Source: Ephemerocybe angulata (taxonomy: Eukaryota > Basidiomycota > Agaricomycetes > Agaricales > Psathyrellaceae). Taken from it: a stretch of DNA of 64,000 nt. Both the position numbers and the translations under genes were made by a program. The notes under the pieces were generated by a model. The model was not told the DNA's origin. It ran no database searches and saw only the letters and a list, made by a program, of their open reading frames with translations. This document shows positions 1-10,812 of the stretch, piece by piece (position 1 is the first letter of the stretch; each line of letters opens with the position of its first letter). The stretch lies in the NCBI GenBank assembly GCA_013368325.1, contig JAACJK010000002.1, positions 744,001 to 808,000 of the forward strand. Direction: 5' to 3'.

Positions 1-252
1 CTGGTTTATCGTCTGTTTGGTAGGTTTTCGAGAAGCTCCTGAAGCGTTGCGGACTCTTGGTTTAACCATTCGTGCACGAGGCTTCGCGCTTCCAGGGGTC
101 TTTGCAGGCGCAGGCTTTGCTCCAGGCTTCCGAGCAGCAGGCGGAGCAGGATTCAAAGGACCAACTACAGGGGCGACAGTTCCTGCGGCTGCCCGAGTTC
201 GAGAACGCGTTTGGTAGCGATACGGGGGCTCTTGAGGGATGTTTAAAGCCAT
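1..252 (-). CDS. FunK1 fungal-type protein kinase, N-terminal part (gene runs off left edge)
   Basis: Reading minus from an ATG at 252, the frame is open to the window edge. The protein starts M-A-L-N and within 12 residues has the motif YRYQTRSRTRA. The same RYQTRSRTRAQ block opens the other FunK1 genes here (minus 6820, 20120, 44281; plus 48891), so this is the first exon of a further copy. What follows is a basic, Pro/Ala-rich low-complexity stretch, as in the paralogues, probably a disordered tail with nuclear-localisation potential. The catalytic domain lies outside the window, so nothing can be said about its integrity. It is divergent from the FunK1 gene starting at 473. Confidence 0.72.
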   Translation of the reverse strand, partial: MALNIPQEPPYRYQTRSRTRAAAGTVAPVVGPLNPAPPAARKPGAKPAPAKTPGSAKPRARMVKPRVRNASGASRKPTKQTINQ

Positions 253-472
253 AACAATGAAATAATTGAGACGTGGTGGTTGCAGTTCAAGAGCAGTACG
301 GTGCCTCGGCGCCAACCTCCGGCTTTTCAAGTTGAGTTGCCGAAATTGATGCAACACAGGACCACGAGCCTTTGACCAATCACGGCTTGTTCCCATACCA
401 CCACCATCGACCATTGTTCAATTTATTCTAGCTTTCCACCGCAACCTCTTCCCGCGTGCAACCCACAACAAA
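253..472. promoter_or_regulatory. Shared upstream region of two divergent FunK1 genes
   Basis: These 220 bp separate the ATG at 252 (minus) from the ATG at 473 (plus) and must hold both promoters. No clear TATA box stands out; a C/T-rich run precedes the plus-strand ATG (about 429-470), common near fungal transcription starts. A second divergent FunK1 pair is arranged the same way at 20121-20367. Confidence 0.4.
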
Positions 473-3050
473 ATGCCAGCTTCACGCACGAAACGCTCTA
501 CCACTCGCCCTCAGACTGTTTCTCAAACACTCACAGAGCCCCAACAAGCGAAGCACGTCACGAAATCAGCAAGGACCGAAGACGCGACTGCTGGAATACG
601 CACAACTACTCGTCCTACCAAGCCCAAATTCCACCCGAAACAGAGAATCTACAGGAACACCGAGACCTCGAATCGTCTTCAGGGACCTCGGGCGAGGCCT
701 TTCACTCGATCCCTTGCTGCCGCCCATCGTGCTCAGGAATGTGCCCCACCTGAGCCTCAGGTTACACCTTCTGCACCCGTGGCCACTACCCCTCCCAAGC
801 CTGACTCTCATCGCGGGAGTTTGAGATCCGACACACCACTGGAAACCCTCGAGAACGCATCTGCTGTCGTCGACGAGGCTCAGGATATCCGGGACAAACT
901 TGCAGAGCAACGAAGAGCGGCACTCTCTGACCTCGGTAAACTTCCTACTGTCGGCGACTCCGCACTCGACGAACTGTACAGAGATATTGTCTCTGAGAGG
1001 AGGATCGGCGCCTTTCTCGCCAAATCGACGCTGTATGACCTCGAACGACAGGTTTGGGTGGATATCCCAAGCGGGACCGAAGACAAAACAAACTTGACGC
1101 CCGTTTTCGTGCGCGTCATCAAGGCGATAATAGACGAACTGGGGCACTCTAAAAGTACTCGGGAGATCGTCGATGCCCGCAACACCAAGTTCTGGCATCT
1201 CGATGACCGCACACAGTCTTCCAACCCGTGCATGGCCATCAAGGCTGCTGGACCGTCGTTCTCGCTGCCCCATGGAGGCAATGGCGTTGGCTTTGACAAC
1301 GCAGCCTCCGTCTTCGACGTGAAGCGAGATGCTGACGTGTGCGAGGACGACGCCGACCAACTGGCCGTCTATAACAGGTAAGCCTCCCAGATATCCGCCC
1401 TATCTCGTCATCTAGAAGTTAACGGGTCTCGCAGACAGCTATTCTTCCACCAACTGAATCGAGTCTTCTCTCGATCTCTCCTTTTTACTGAGACCCGTGT
1501 TCGCCTAGTTCACTGCGACCGCAGTGGGGGGTACAAGACAGCCTGGCTCAATGTCCACGATCACCCACGCACATTCATCCGCCTCATCCTTGGTCTCTCC
1601 TCACCGAGAGAATCAGCGCTCGGCCTCGACACCAGCGTTCAATGGACCATTAAGAATGGTGCGAAAGTTGCTGGGACAATCACTACGCTCGACGCCTCCG
1701 GGAAGAAGGTCAAGCACCAGCTGATGATGGGTGTGCCGTACTTCGTGAAACATTCCGTGCGAGGTTCGGGGACGGTCTGCTGGCTCGCGAAAGACAAGGC
1801 CGGGAGGCGTATTCTCATTAAGGATGCTTGGCGAACCGACGCTCAGGTGCCCGAGTACACCTTTCTGGAACACGCGAAAGGGGTGGCAGGCGTCGCTCAG
1901 GTATTGGCGACGGAGGATGACCGTGTTCAGACGAAGACGCACCGTCCCGGCGGCTTCGACTTTGCCTCGCCTGACTTCTACAACCGCACCATGTGCCGAG
2001 TCACGATGGAATGTTATGGATCGCCGCTCTACAAGTTTACTTCTCAGCGCCAAGCTCTAGCAGCGCTCCGTGATGCAATTAAAGGTGCGCACAGCCATTC
2101 CATATCCCTTTCGTAAACTGAATGATTATGAGCAGCTCATTGGGACCTCCTTCAAACCGGCATACTGCACAGAGATGTTTCGATGGAGAACATCCTACTT
2201 GGTGAAGATGGTGCTCCTGTCGGGCGTCGCGGGATTCTTATTGACCTCGAATTCGCAATCCTAACGGGGGGCCCGACAGCGGGTCTGCTGACAGAGAATC
2301 AAGCGGTACGACTTCTCGCTGTCCTCTATGAATGAACCAGGTGGACTCACGCATCATTGACAGGGTACGTATTTGTATCAATCCGCCTCCATCCTGAGGA
2401 ACGGGCCCAGCGGCGATCGAGCTTTCTTCCGGGTAGCCCACGATTATCTTGATGATCTGGAGTCGTTTTTCTGGGTGCTGTGCCACCTTCTCCATGGTTA
2501 CGAGGGGGCGAACCAGCCCGTTCCCGATGCGTTTAGCCCCAAGTCGGCGATCGGAAGGTTCGAGAACCTGGATGCCTTTGAGGCCTCCTGCACCAAGCAA
2601 CTCTACCTTATGCGCGAAGGCCCCAACTTCTGGGGTATCCCTTTGTTCTGGAGTGAAGCATCTCTGGACCTGGGCGAGAGCTTCTGTGCCTATATGTACA
2701 AACTCACGGAAGCGAAACTCAAGTGCCGTATGAGACGTAAGTCTTCGAGTTCGAGCACTCACACCCTCCTCCAAGAACTTTATAACAGATTGCATCACCA
2801 CTACCACGACATCATCGGCTTGTTTGACGTCGCTTTAGAGAGGCTTGAGAGGGATGGAGAAGCCCCCCGCCGTGAAAAGTCTGAACCTTCTTCGGTCCCT
2901 TCTACTCCTCCAGTCTCGTGCTTCCCTCCGGAGCCAAGGAGCGCGCAGAAGAGGAGATCAGATGATGTTCTCGACGATAGACCCGCAAAGCGGCAGCGTT
3001 CGGTCTCCTTCGCCGATCGACATGTGTCCCAACAACCCGAATGTGACTAA
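473..3050 (+). CDS. FunK1 fungal-type protein kinase, intact, four exons
   Basis: Inferred exons 473-1377, 1435-2084, 2136-2305 and 2364-3050 total 2,412 nt in one frame, 803 residues. The first ~200 residues are basic and Ser/Thr/Pro-rich. The kinase part has a glycine-rich element RGSGTVCW (about 411-418), a candidate ATP-binding lysine in LIKDAW (about 431), the catalytic loop HRDVSMEN (about 530-537) and ILIDLEFA where classical kinases have DFG. YLDDLESF follows in the C-lobe. The C-terminus has a bipartite basic run (KRRSD...RPAKRQR) consistent with nuclear entry. FunK1 (Pkinase_fungal) is a lineage-specific family expanded in mushrooms; substrates are unknown. It is the most divergent intact paralogue here and is not part of the recent duplications. 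A GT-AG pair at 2737-2788 was not used because splicing it destroys the conserved C-terminal reading. Confidence 0.85.
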
Positions 3051-3411
3051 CCACCCTCTCACTGCACCCCGATACTCGTTCGATTACTACCATGTAGATA
3101 CAGTATATATATTTTTCAATATTACAAGCTACAGCTACTTCCCCGACCTAACAACGAGACTTAGGGAGACTGCAGCGCACGGTACGACTTTAAATACCCG
3201 CCGCAAAGAGATTATGTTCTAGCCAATGGTCGAACGTTATGATAATGGGGCGTTGATATTCCTTGTGGCGATCAACACACGCATCTGGCTCAAACGAATA
3301 TACAATATTCAGTTGTTCAAGATATTAACCGCTCAGCGCCAGTAAAACTAGGGGAGGACATAACGCAAATCCTCTCCGCAATGGTGCATGTACCTAGTGA
3401 TCATGTTCGAT
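3051..3411. other. Intergenic, no gene seen
   Basis: Downstream region of the FunK1 gene; AT-rich around 3095-3130, probably 3' UTR and terminator. I see no coding or repeat structure here. Confidence 0.5.
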
Positions 3412-3888
3412 TTATTCTTCGTCCTCCTGGTCTTCCTCGTCTTCCTCGTCCTCCTCTTTGTGAGTGTGGAGTGAGGAGTGCTCAGAACGGTTGCGCTTGG
3501 CAACAATCCTATCTTCAGCCTCTCCAATGTCTTCAGAGGTCCTCTTTCGGAACTGCACAATACGCATTGACGCATTGAAGGAGTGTACTGCTTGATAACC
3601 CTTTGGCCGCATGGATGGAGTTGGAGTCGGAGGCGGAGACTCCTAACGAGAACTGTCAACCTGGCCAACGTGCGGGGTGGTGGGGTTGCTGGAAAGCATG
3701 GGTAGGTGGGATTCTAAGCTCGGGGAGGATCTCTCCGACTTTCTCAAGCTCCGCCAATGCTTCGTCTTTTCGAAAAGGGTGTCATAATGGGAGGTGGTGC
3801 CGTCGTAGAGATTACTGAGAGCCGGCTTTCTGAGCTCGAGTTCAGACTTCTTGCTGATGGTCTCCTCCTCTAGCCGTAGGAGAAACAT
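3412..3888 (-). pseudogene. Open frame with one internal stop, acidic tail, unrecognised
   Basis: On the minus strand one frame runs from about 3888 to a stop after VGQVDSSR (about 3643), then continues in the same frame to 3412, ending in an acidic tail (EEDEEDEEDQEDEE). The first part is Lys/Glu-rich and helix-like (EEETISKKSELELRKPALS), the second basic (FRKRTSEDIGEAEDRIVAKR). I find no GT donor that would remove the stop, so this looks like the 3' end of a decayed gene. The family is not recognised. It could also be chance open sequence. Confidence 0.25.
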
Positions 3889-4423
3889 GTGGTCACAGGA
3901 TCATAAACATTATCGTGCAGGGAAATGCACGGGGCAGTCCAAACACTCCTTCTATCTCCTTCGGGTGCATCCAATAGATCATTTATTTATAGGAGCGCGA
4001 TCTCACTCGTCACTGCATCGGACTACACCCACACAAACCATATTCTAGCACTCAGAAGGCGACTCAGAGTCTGAAATGCACCCCCCATTACATTAACTTG
4101 ACGTGCCTGAGTTCGACGTCCCGCCTCCAGAATTTCCACTAGAATTATTGACCACTGCAGCCAACACGCCATATTAAAAGTCCCAAATGGTCGCCATAGC
4201 CGCTAGGAAGCTATGATGCAGCGTCCCCACTTTCTAATCTACGAACGTTTGCCACAATCTCAATTCTTTCTCTTCCTTCTATCTCACTGTGGTACTTGTC
4301 CATAAAATTAGAGGTAATGATAGCGATGTTGAAGTATGAGAGAAATTAAAACATTAAATCACGACGCTCGGTAGATGAAGATGCTTTATTCTACTCTATG
4401 ATGGAAGTGCCAGAAAAAAGCCT
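3889..4423. other. Intergenic; right part is the conserved FunK1 3' flank
   Basis: No gene seen in 3889-4280. From about 4290 the sequence (GATAGCGATGTTGAAGTATGA, then CGACGCTCGGTAGATGAAGATG at about 4359) matches the 3' flanks of the FunK1 genes ending at 17672, 41859 and 51279, so this is a shared 3' UTR/terminator block. Confidence 0.5.
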
Positions 4424-6820
4424 CTAAGCGCGTGTCCTAGTACGTTTGCGGGGTAACTTTGGCTGGGGCTCCTCCTCAAAAGGTCTTTTACGGTCAACTC
4501 GCGGGGACGTCTGAGAGTCATCGTGAGTATGCATAGCTTCTTTGGCGTCTTCGCTCGCAATCTCTGCGAGCGCCGTCCGGAAAAGAGCATCGATGTGGTC
4601 GTAGGAGCTCTCCATATTCTTCTCCACAAACGCTGACCACAGGTCAAACCGCTCGTCCGTGCCAACCTTCGCAGCCCGAACCTTGCTTTTCTGATACACG
4701 ACATCCGAGATATGTGTGCGCATTCCCTCGAGGAGCTCGATGCATGAGTTTCCCCAATGCTCTTCAAGGTGGGGAAACTCGTACGCAGGATAGCCTTCTG
4801 CCATGAGCACAACCTTTTTGGTCATCGCCCTTTGCGCATCGGGGTCATCCCACACTGAAATGAGCTCAGGAGTTGGCTCAATCAGTTCACCGGGCCTTTT
4901 GAAGCCAAGTAAAACGTGACAGAGGACGTAGAGGAAGGATTCAAGATCATCGAGGTAGTCGTGTGGCGGGATCGGATCGTTCAGCGGATCGTCAGCGAGG
5001 AGGACGGATATTGATTGGTATGTACGAGTGCCCTGCGTGGAGTTGAGCAACGGTTCTAAAGGCAGATGAACTAACGACGAAGGCACTTACGGTCTTGGGA
5101 TCTATCTCGTCCAGTGACATCCCACTTTCAGCACGCATCGCCATATCGAGGTCTATCAAAATGCCTTGGAGACCTTCGGGTGCGCCTGGGTGTCCGAGTA
5201 GGACGTTCTGTGTTGAGATATCTCGGTGGATGATCCCCCGCTCGACGAGCTTTCGGTGCGCTTGGGTTAAGAGTGAGTACATAGCGAAGATGCTCTGAAA
5301 TGAAATTAACATACCCGCAATAGCGTCTCTGAGAGCGGATATGACCTGGTGACGAGAGGTGAACTTCCAGATCGGTTCAGCACACTCCTCCAGGACCACC
5401 CTGCTTTTAATTCTATTTTGATAACCTTCCGCTTTGAAGTTGATAGGACGGAAGTCGGTCGTTGCAGCGCAATTGTCTTGGTGCGATATTATTTGCACGA
5501 CCCCGGGGATACCTCGCGCATCGACCAAGAATTCGCTTTCGGAGGTTCGCTCCGTGGTCCTCCATGTGTCCTTGATGACAACACCCTTTCCAGTTTCCGG
5601 ATCTGTCGCATGCCAGCACGTTGTCCCGCGTCCGACGATGCTCGGGCGAACAAAAGGAGGCTTCTCTACGTTCAAGCTGTATACCACCATCTCGCCGCGA
5701 ACGTTGGGAGCCTGGAGCGTGCCTGTGACCTTCCTGCCCGTATCTGGGTCGAGCATCCATTGGACGCTGGTGTCTAGGCCGAGGTTGGCTTCGTCATGCG
5801 AGGTTAGGCCGAGCACGAATAGGATGAGGGTGGTGGGGTTGGAGTGGTAGTTTATGAAGGGAGTGAGGTACATTCCGCCACGGTCGTAGTGGGCGAGCCG
5901 AACGCGCTTCTCAGTGACGATGAGACTGCGGAAAAAGGTGCGGTTTGGTTGGAGGGCGAAGATTTGCCTGTGTAAATGAAGTGTTAGAATTAGAATCGAA
6001 AGCGGCTGAAATTATATAGGGTGATGAGAATACCCACTGGAGTTCTGATACGAGTGCAGTCGCCTGTTTGTAATCGCTCTCAGTCGCGATCTCCGCCTCA
6101 GTCTTCACTTGTATGATGGAGGCGACGTTGGTGTAACCAATGTCTTCAAAGTCGCCCGGAGTCACGGTCTCGAACGACGGGCCTGTGGCGCGGATGCATA
6201 TGCAGATACCTGGGCCCGAAGTTGCCTGTGCGTCTCCGCCAGAGAAGTCGGTGAACTCAACTTCTCGCGTAACACCGTCCTCGACGGTACCGCAGGAGAA
6301 CTCGGCGACAATGCGCTCGATGAAGGTCATAATGGGGTGTATCAGCTCGATTCTGTCGGCGGGGCTTTGGGGGATCTGTCCACTGGCCCTTTCCACGCGG
6401 TTTGCGATACCAGGAGGTCCGCTTTCGCAGAAATTTGGAGATAGTGCGGGGTTCTGCCAAGGTGGTGTAGAGAGCTGAAGCGCAGTGTTCGTTCGTGATG
6501 CGTATGTCTTCTTCGTTGAATTCCATTGCCATCGAGCTCGAGCCCTGGTCTGAATCTGCCTCGCTGTGCTGTTCAACGGGTCCCTGCCCTGGCGTCGGCT
6601 GCACTGGGAGAGGTATGGGTGCAATTCGTTTCGTCCCAGTGTTCTTGTTGGCGGCAGCAGGAACGCGTTCAGTGGTTCGATCTCTCATTGGAAAGCGTGC
6701 TGGAGGAGTCTTCGCCCGGGGATATGGCTGGTTGGGAGGGCACATTACTTCAGTCTGAGCTCGAGTCCGAGACCGGGTCTGATAGCGAGGTTGGTTTAGC
6801 GTCTGAGGTGGTTCAGGCAT
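4424..6820 (-). pseudogene. FunK1 protein kinase copy with a 2-bp frameshift in exon 1
   Basis: Inferred exons (minus): 6038-6820, 5315-5967, 5091-5260, 4424-5032, with introns of 70, 54 and 58 nt at the same places as in the paralogues. Exon 1 starts MPEPPQ...RYQTRSRTRAQ. Near 6378-6380 the sequence reads GATCTGTCCACTGG where the copies at 43.8 kb and 49.3 kb (reverse complement) read GATCTGTGTCCACTGG. Two bases are missing, so the frame is lost after GKGQWT and resumes as QIPQSPADR in another frame. Summed exon length is 2,215 nt, exactly 2 nt short of a whole frame (739 codons). Everything downstream is well kept, including VGRGTTCW, VIKDTW, HRDISTQN and LIDLDMA, which suggests a recent lesion or a sequencing error. 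The C-terminus is basic (PRKRTRTRA). Confidence 0.85.
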
Positions 6821-7021
6821 GGTAATATCGGTATGTGGTGGTTGAAGTCCAAGAGCAACAATGGATAGCAGGTTTGATGCTGGGTCCGCCGGCGAACAAA
6901 CCTGAATGATGGCGACGGCGACCTAAACAACCCAACGCTGCAGCCAAGCATTGGCCAAGCAAACCAATTCTCCTCCTCGACATTCGAATTCGACTACATC
7001 CCTCCACCATCGTACCTTGCC

Positions 7022-7250
7022 ATGGCGGACCCGACACCGCCCAAAGACTAAGACCCCCCGTCACACAGCGCCTCCACATCGGCGGCCTCACCCCCTCCAT
7101 CACCCTCGCCGACCTCACAAACGGGTCGCGACGTTCGGCACCATCGAGGGCGACAACCCGGGCTTGGGAAGGTCGATGCTGTGGGACGGCCGAAAAATTT
7201 CGTGCATGTTACGTTGAAGATGAGTGCGGGCAGTTGGCGAAATGTGAGTG
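7022..7250 (+). pseudogene. Decayed first exon of a NOP8-like RRM gene
   Basis: Starts with the same MADPT-type ATG context as the intact gene at 48014 (minus) but is out of frame within ten codons (MADPTPPKD, then stop). Later segments still match in shifted frames: TFGTIEGD, then KNFVHVTLKMS. The donor-like CGAAATGTGAGTGTTC at its end is the exon 1 splice site of the intact gene. The upstream 50 bp (CCAAGCAAACCAATTCTCCTCCTCGA) also match that gene's leader, so exon and promoter were duplicated together and then decayed. Confidence 0.75.
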
Positions 7251-7289
7251 TTCTTGCGCGTTTGTACAAACCTTCAACAACGGCGAAGA

Positions 7290-7906
7290 GAGCAGTCTCG
7301 TACACCTCGCCACAGGTACCACGACCAACCCCATCTGGGTCGTCAAAACGCGATTACAGTCGTCCAATGCAGCAGTGGTGGTGCCAACGCGAAAGGGAAG
7401 GGCAGTTTGGCGTGGATACGGAAGTTTGTGCGGGAGGAGGGGTTCAAGGGGTTTCATAGGGGTTTGACGGCGAGTTATCTGGGGGTGACGGAGGGCACGA
7501 TTCAGTGAGTGTTGTATGAGTGGTTGAGAAGATGACGGCGAATTCGGAGGGGCGGGGTGGGTGTAAGGAGTAGGCTGGGATGCTTGGGAGCGCGGGGACG
7601 GCGAAGTGCGTTGCAAGTCTTATCACGTACCCTCATGAGGTGAGTTTGGTGTGCTATCTGTATAAGGGTACTGAAGTCATGGTGTTCGTCTGTGTGTGCT
7701 AGGATATAAGGACACGGCTGCGACAACCTCCGCCGACGGACGGACCGCCGAAGTATACGGGGCTGTGGCGGACGCTCCGGGTCGTTATCGCTGAAGAGGG
7801 TGCACAGTCGCTCTATGGAGGGTTGAGTGCGCATCTTATGCGCGTTATACCGAACTCGGCGGTCATGTACGCCATCTACGAGGCGGCGCTGCGGACCAAC
7901 TTCTAG
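7290..7906 (+). pseudogene. Mitochondrial carrier (RIM2/pyrimidine-nucleotide-carrier type), 5'-truncated and broken
   Basis: Fragments of the SLC25 fold are visible: TTTNPIWVVKTRLQ (a PxxxxK/R carrier signature), REEGFKGFHRGLTASYLGVT with EGTIQ, a short SLITYPHE segment, an intron about 7639-7702, and a last exon with RTRLRQPP, EEGAQSLYGGLSAHL and RVIPNSAVMYAIYE, ending at 7906. The order and the ASYLGVTEGTIQ block are typical of the RIM2/SLC25A33/36 group that imports pyrimidine nucleotides into mitochondria. Lesions: a frame change near 7370, and TGA instead of TGG right after EGTIQ (7507-7509). The N-terminal repeat is missing; the fragment follows directly on the NOP8-like exon, so this is a chimeric duplicate. 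A partner copy of its last exon is at 52239-52560 (minus). Confidence 0.75.
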
Positions 7907-8365
7907 TCGACCTAGGACCGAAGACTGACCACTGCCTCCCGTCCTTCCGTTTCGTTTCCTTTACGACCAATACATGACATTGGACGACGGCCGAACGCAC
8001 TACTGGACGCCACAAAAACACTGGGGCACATTGATTCGATACCCTCGTTCTCCTCGCACCATCATTCGCTAATTGGCAGCGATTGGGCGGATGGTGCGTC
8101 CGCCGCCGGCCCCATGGTGGCGCGGCTTTGGAATACGGATATCGCCCTTGGTCGCCCTCGAGCGGAGAATCTCTTCTTGCACTTCGCGCCTATACACTTG
8201 GAACACCTCGCTCTCCCTCCTAGCCTCTACCCACCTCTGTGCATCCATCCCTCGATCCCCGCGCTACAACCCATCATAAGTTATCTCTATTATCGCATAC
8301 GCGTACTATGCTTCCAGCATCAATCCCACCTCATATCACCCCTGCTATTCATGCTATCTATCTAG
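7907..8365. repeat. Carrier-gene downstream segment, duplicated at 51760-52238
   Basis: After the carrier stop codon this segment (TCGACCTAGGACCGAAGACTG..., ACATGACATTGGACGAC, CATAAGTTATCTCTATTATCGCATAC, ATTCATGCTATCTATC) matches the reverse complement of 51760-52238 with substitutions and indels. No gene seen. The match stops at about 8365, where an 8.8-kb stretch absent from the other copy begins. Confidence 0.7.
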
Positions 8366-8901
8366 AGAAGCCCTATCCCAGAACTCTCAAGACCAAGCGC
8401 AGAAGATCAAAGCCATGAACTCGGAGAACAGCCTGCTCGAGAAACAGGGCGATGGGGAAGGAGAGGTGTTGTTGGCGGCGGGGAGCAGGTCCCTGGTCAC
8501 CAAGGTCAAGGACGACGAATTGACTTGGGAGGAGTTTTCGGTCGCCGGCCAGCGCTCCATTGAGGCCATTCGCCTTGCGGGCTGGTCTGCCGAACACGTC
8601 ATATCCGTGATAGTGGGGATCTGAGCTTTGAGCGCAGCTCGGGCAGCAGCGTGCTCCTCCGTCGTGAAGTCGGGAGCGGTAGCCTCGTAACCCTATCGTA
8701 GCGGCGCGGCTTCGCGTCGCCAGTCCCCGACTCGCAGGATCAACTAGCTCAAAGTAGCTCATTGTGGACACCGATTCCGCGAATGATTTTCACAAAGTTC
8801 CCGGTAAGACGATATAAGGGACAGGGCCTGAAGCAGTAGGTTACATGTAGCGTATGTACAACTCACACCGCTCAAGATAGAACTATGCAGACTTCTGCGG
8901 G
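8366..8901. other. Left part of an older inserted sequence; weak coding traces on minus strand
   Basis: This piece and 16771-17188 flank transposon A and are both absent from the paralogous segment near 51.75 kb, so A probably landed in an earlier insertion. On the minus strand there are short open stretches (MSYFELVDPASRGLATRSRA near 8765-8705; TAPDFTTEEHAAARAALKAQ near 8690-8630, in another frame) that look like remains of a spliced gene. Family not recognised. Confidence 0.3.
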
Positions 8902-8907
8902 CCTGCG

Positions 8908-9160
8908 TATGGCAACAATACTGTTCGGAAAATCGAGAGACTTACATGTTGCAAAATTCTGTTCCTGGGACAACATATTTTGCAATGGATCTCGTACTAC
9001 TGACATGTTTGGGTCTGGGGTAGACTTACATGTTGCGAAATATCGTTATAAGGACGACATGTTGCTGGGGGATACATGTTGCTGGGGGATACATGTTTCC
9101 TATCAGCATGTTCTGAGAGTAGACATGTTCTGGTGGGACGTACATGCTGCATTCGTAATG
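8908..9160 (+). repeat. Left inverted repeat of transposon A with ACATGTT array
   Basis: About 80 bp pair with the right end (GTTCGGAAAATCGAGAGACTTACATGTTGC against GTTCGGAAAATCAAGAGACGTACATGTTGC). ACATGTT or a one-base variant recurs about nine times from 8943 to 9155 with 15-30 bp spacing. Confidence 0.8.
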
Positions 9161-10812
9161 ATTAATGGCCCGCCCGATTGGGCCACGCGATCAGTTGGTG
9201 GCTGAGCACCGGGACGCGTCGAATAGAGGGATTGGGGATTTTGTTTCCTCTCGATCTCACGTTCGGATTTAATTGTAAGGCATGTAATATACACTGTTCG
9301 ATAGCTAGGATGCACTAGATTATGAATATATAGGCCTTGTAACCTTGGGACATAAGGTACCTAGAGCATTCGCCAAGAAACAGTTTCATTGCCTTTGACA
9401 AGTGGGATTGCAAGAAAAGTGTACTGTCGCCTTCATCCTTGTACGTATCGACAAGCGGCAGGCAATGCAATCACATATTATGCTACAGTCCTTAGGCCAG
9501 TGATTCCCCAGAGTAATATGTGTGCGCGCTCGTCCGCTCGTCCGTATTTTGAGAGAGAGAGCACTTATCTTATCTTGGGCGCCTAATTGCGGATCGCGTT
9601 TTCTTCACGCCGGATTGTGACGAAAATTTCTCTCATGACTTTTATCAGCATTATCCCCGTAAAATACAGCCCTCTAAAATCCATATCTCGGTGTATTAGT
9701 GTAATAACAGTCAAGGTAACGGTTGCAGTGCTTGGTACACGAGTCGACTTGCGACTCAGTTGAACTTGGCAAAGAAACCGGGATGCAGTTCGGGTTCTTT
9801 CCACTCAAAGGGGGCAGGGGTCTTCACGTACGCACACTTAGAAGTGCTATATAAATGCACATGACATATGTACATACCTCTGAGTTTATCCATATGGGTG
9901 ACATCGATGGTCTCCCTTCGGAGAATGCGCATTGAATGCGCAGCGAATTTCCCCACTTGCATGTTGCTCCCCGATGGAATTAATTTCACCAGCTAAGCAC
10001 CACACAACTCTTGCATTTCTTCAGGATTCACAGTGGTGGTGCCTCGTACCGTGTGCGTGCTATCCGGCGACGTAGAACTGTTATATTGGTCTTGGGGGAT
10101 GCGCACAGGCGCGCACAATCTACCCCGTTGCGGGTTAGGGGTTAGGCTGACTTAGGGTAAGCCAAGCTTACCCTAAGTCAGGTCTGCGGGTTTAGCTACG
10201 CCAACCGTTAAACGGGGGAGTCCTCACATCCCATACACATATTCCTGAGTAGATAAGCAAATATGTTCATTCATTTTGAAGCATGGAGTCCACAAACAAC
10301 TGGCTTAGGGTCATTCAAATACCCGGACTCCGCTACGCAAGAAGTAATTAATTCAATTGAGTTCCCAAACAGGCTTAGGAGCTCGGGCACACAAATCAAC
10401 CGCTCACGCGAGCGCCAAGCTGGGTGCAACAAAGCTGCGAATTTCTGGGCCTCAGCCGACCCTTCGCAATAGGTACGAGATATTCATGGCGTCTCGCCCA
10501 CAATAATTAATGTGTGCCATTACTGATCACTCAAAACACGAAGGAGAAATTTATGAGTGGTAGAAAAAGGCTTAATCGTGAGATATGATAAATGCGAGTC
10601 CGAAACCAAAAGGTTTGAGACAATGGAAATTCTGCTCCATGAGATATGGTTGTCGGAAGATGAGTATGATGATGGTACGTGGGTGTGAACCGTGTGAGTG
10701 ATGGGCACGACGGCGCAACAACGCGACTTCGACTACGCGTACTTCCGAGAAATCCGTTGAGCCCCACACAGACCATCCAGCTCAGCGCACTCCGAGTGCA
10801 ACATCATTTAAG
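9161..10812. other. Noncoding interior of transposon A with a perfect palindrome
   Basis: I see no gene. At 10147-10181 there is a 15-bp perfect inverted repeat, CTGACTTAGGGTAAG, 5-nt loop, CTTACCCTAAGTCAG, preceded by GGGTTAGGGGTTAGG. It could be a terminator or hairpin for the converging transcripts; it lies 0.63 kb beyond the transposase stop. Confidence 0.4.

Noticed and set aside
2737..2788. A fourth intron in the FunK1 gene at 473-3050
   Set aside because: It has GT-AG borders but 52 nt would shift the frame away from the conserved helix (HYHDIIGLFDVALERL), which matches the paralogues when read through.
10125..10165. Interstitial telomere repeat (GGGTTAGGGGTTAGG ... TTAGGG)
   Set aside because: Only two or three imperfect units, inside a transposon and partly explained by a local palindrome.
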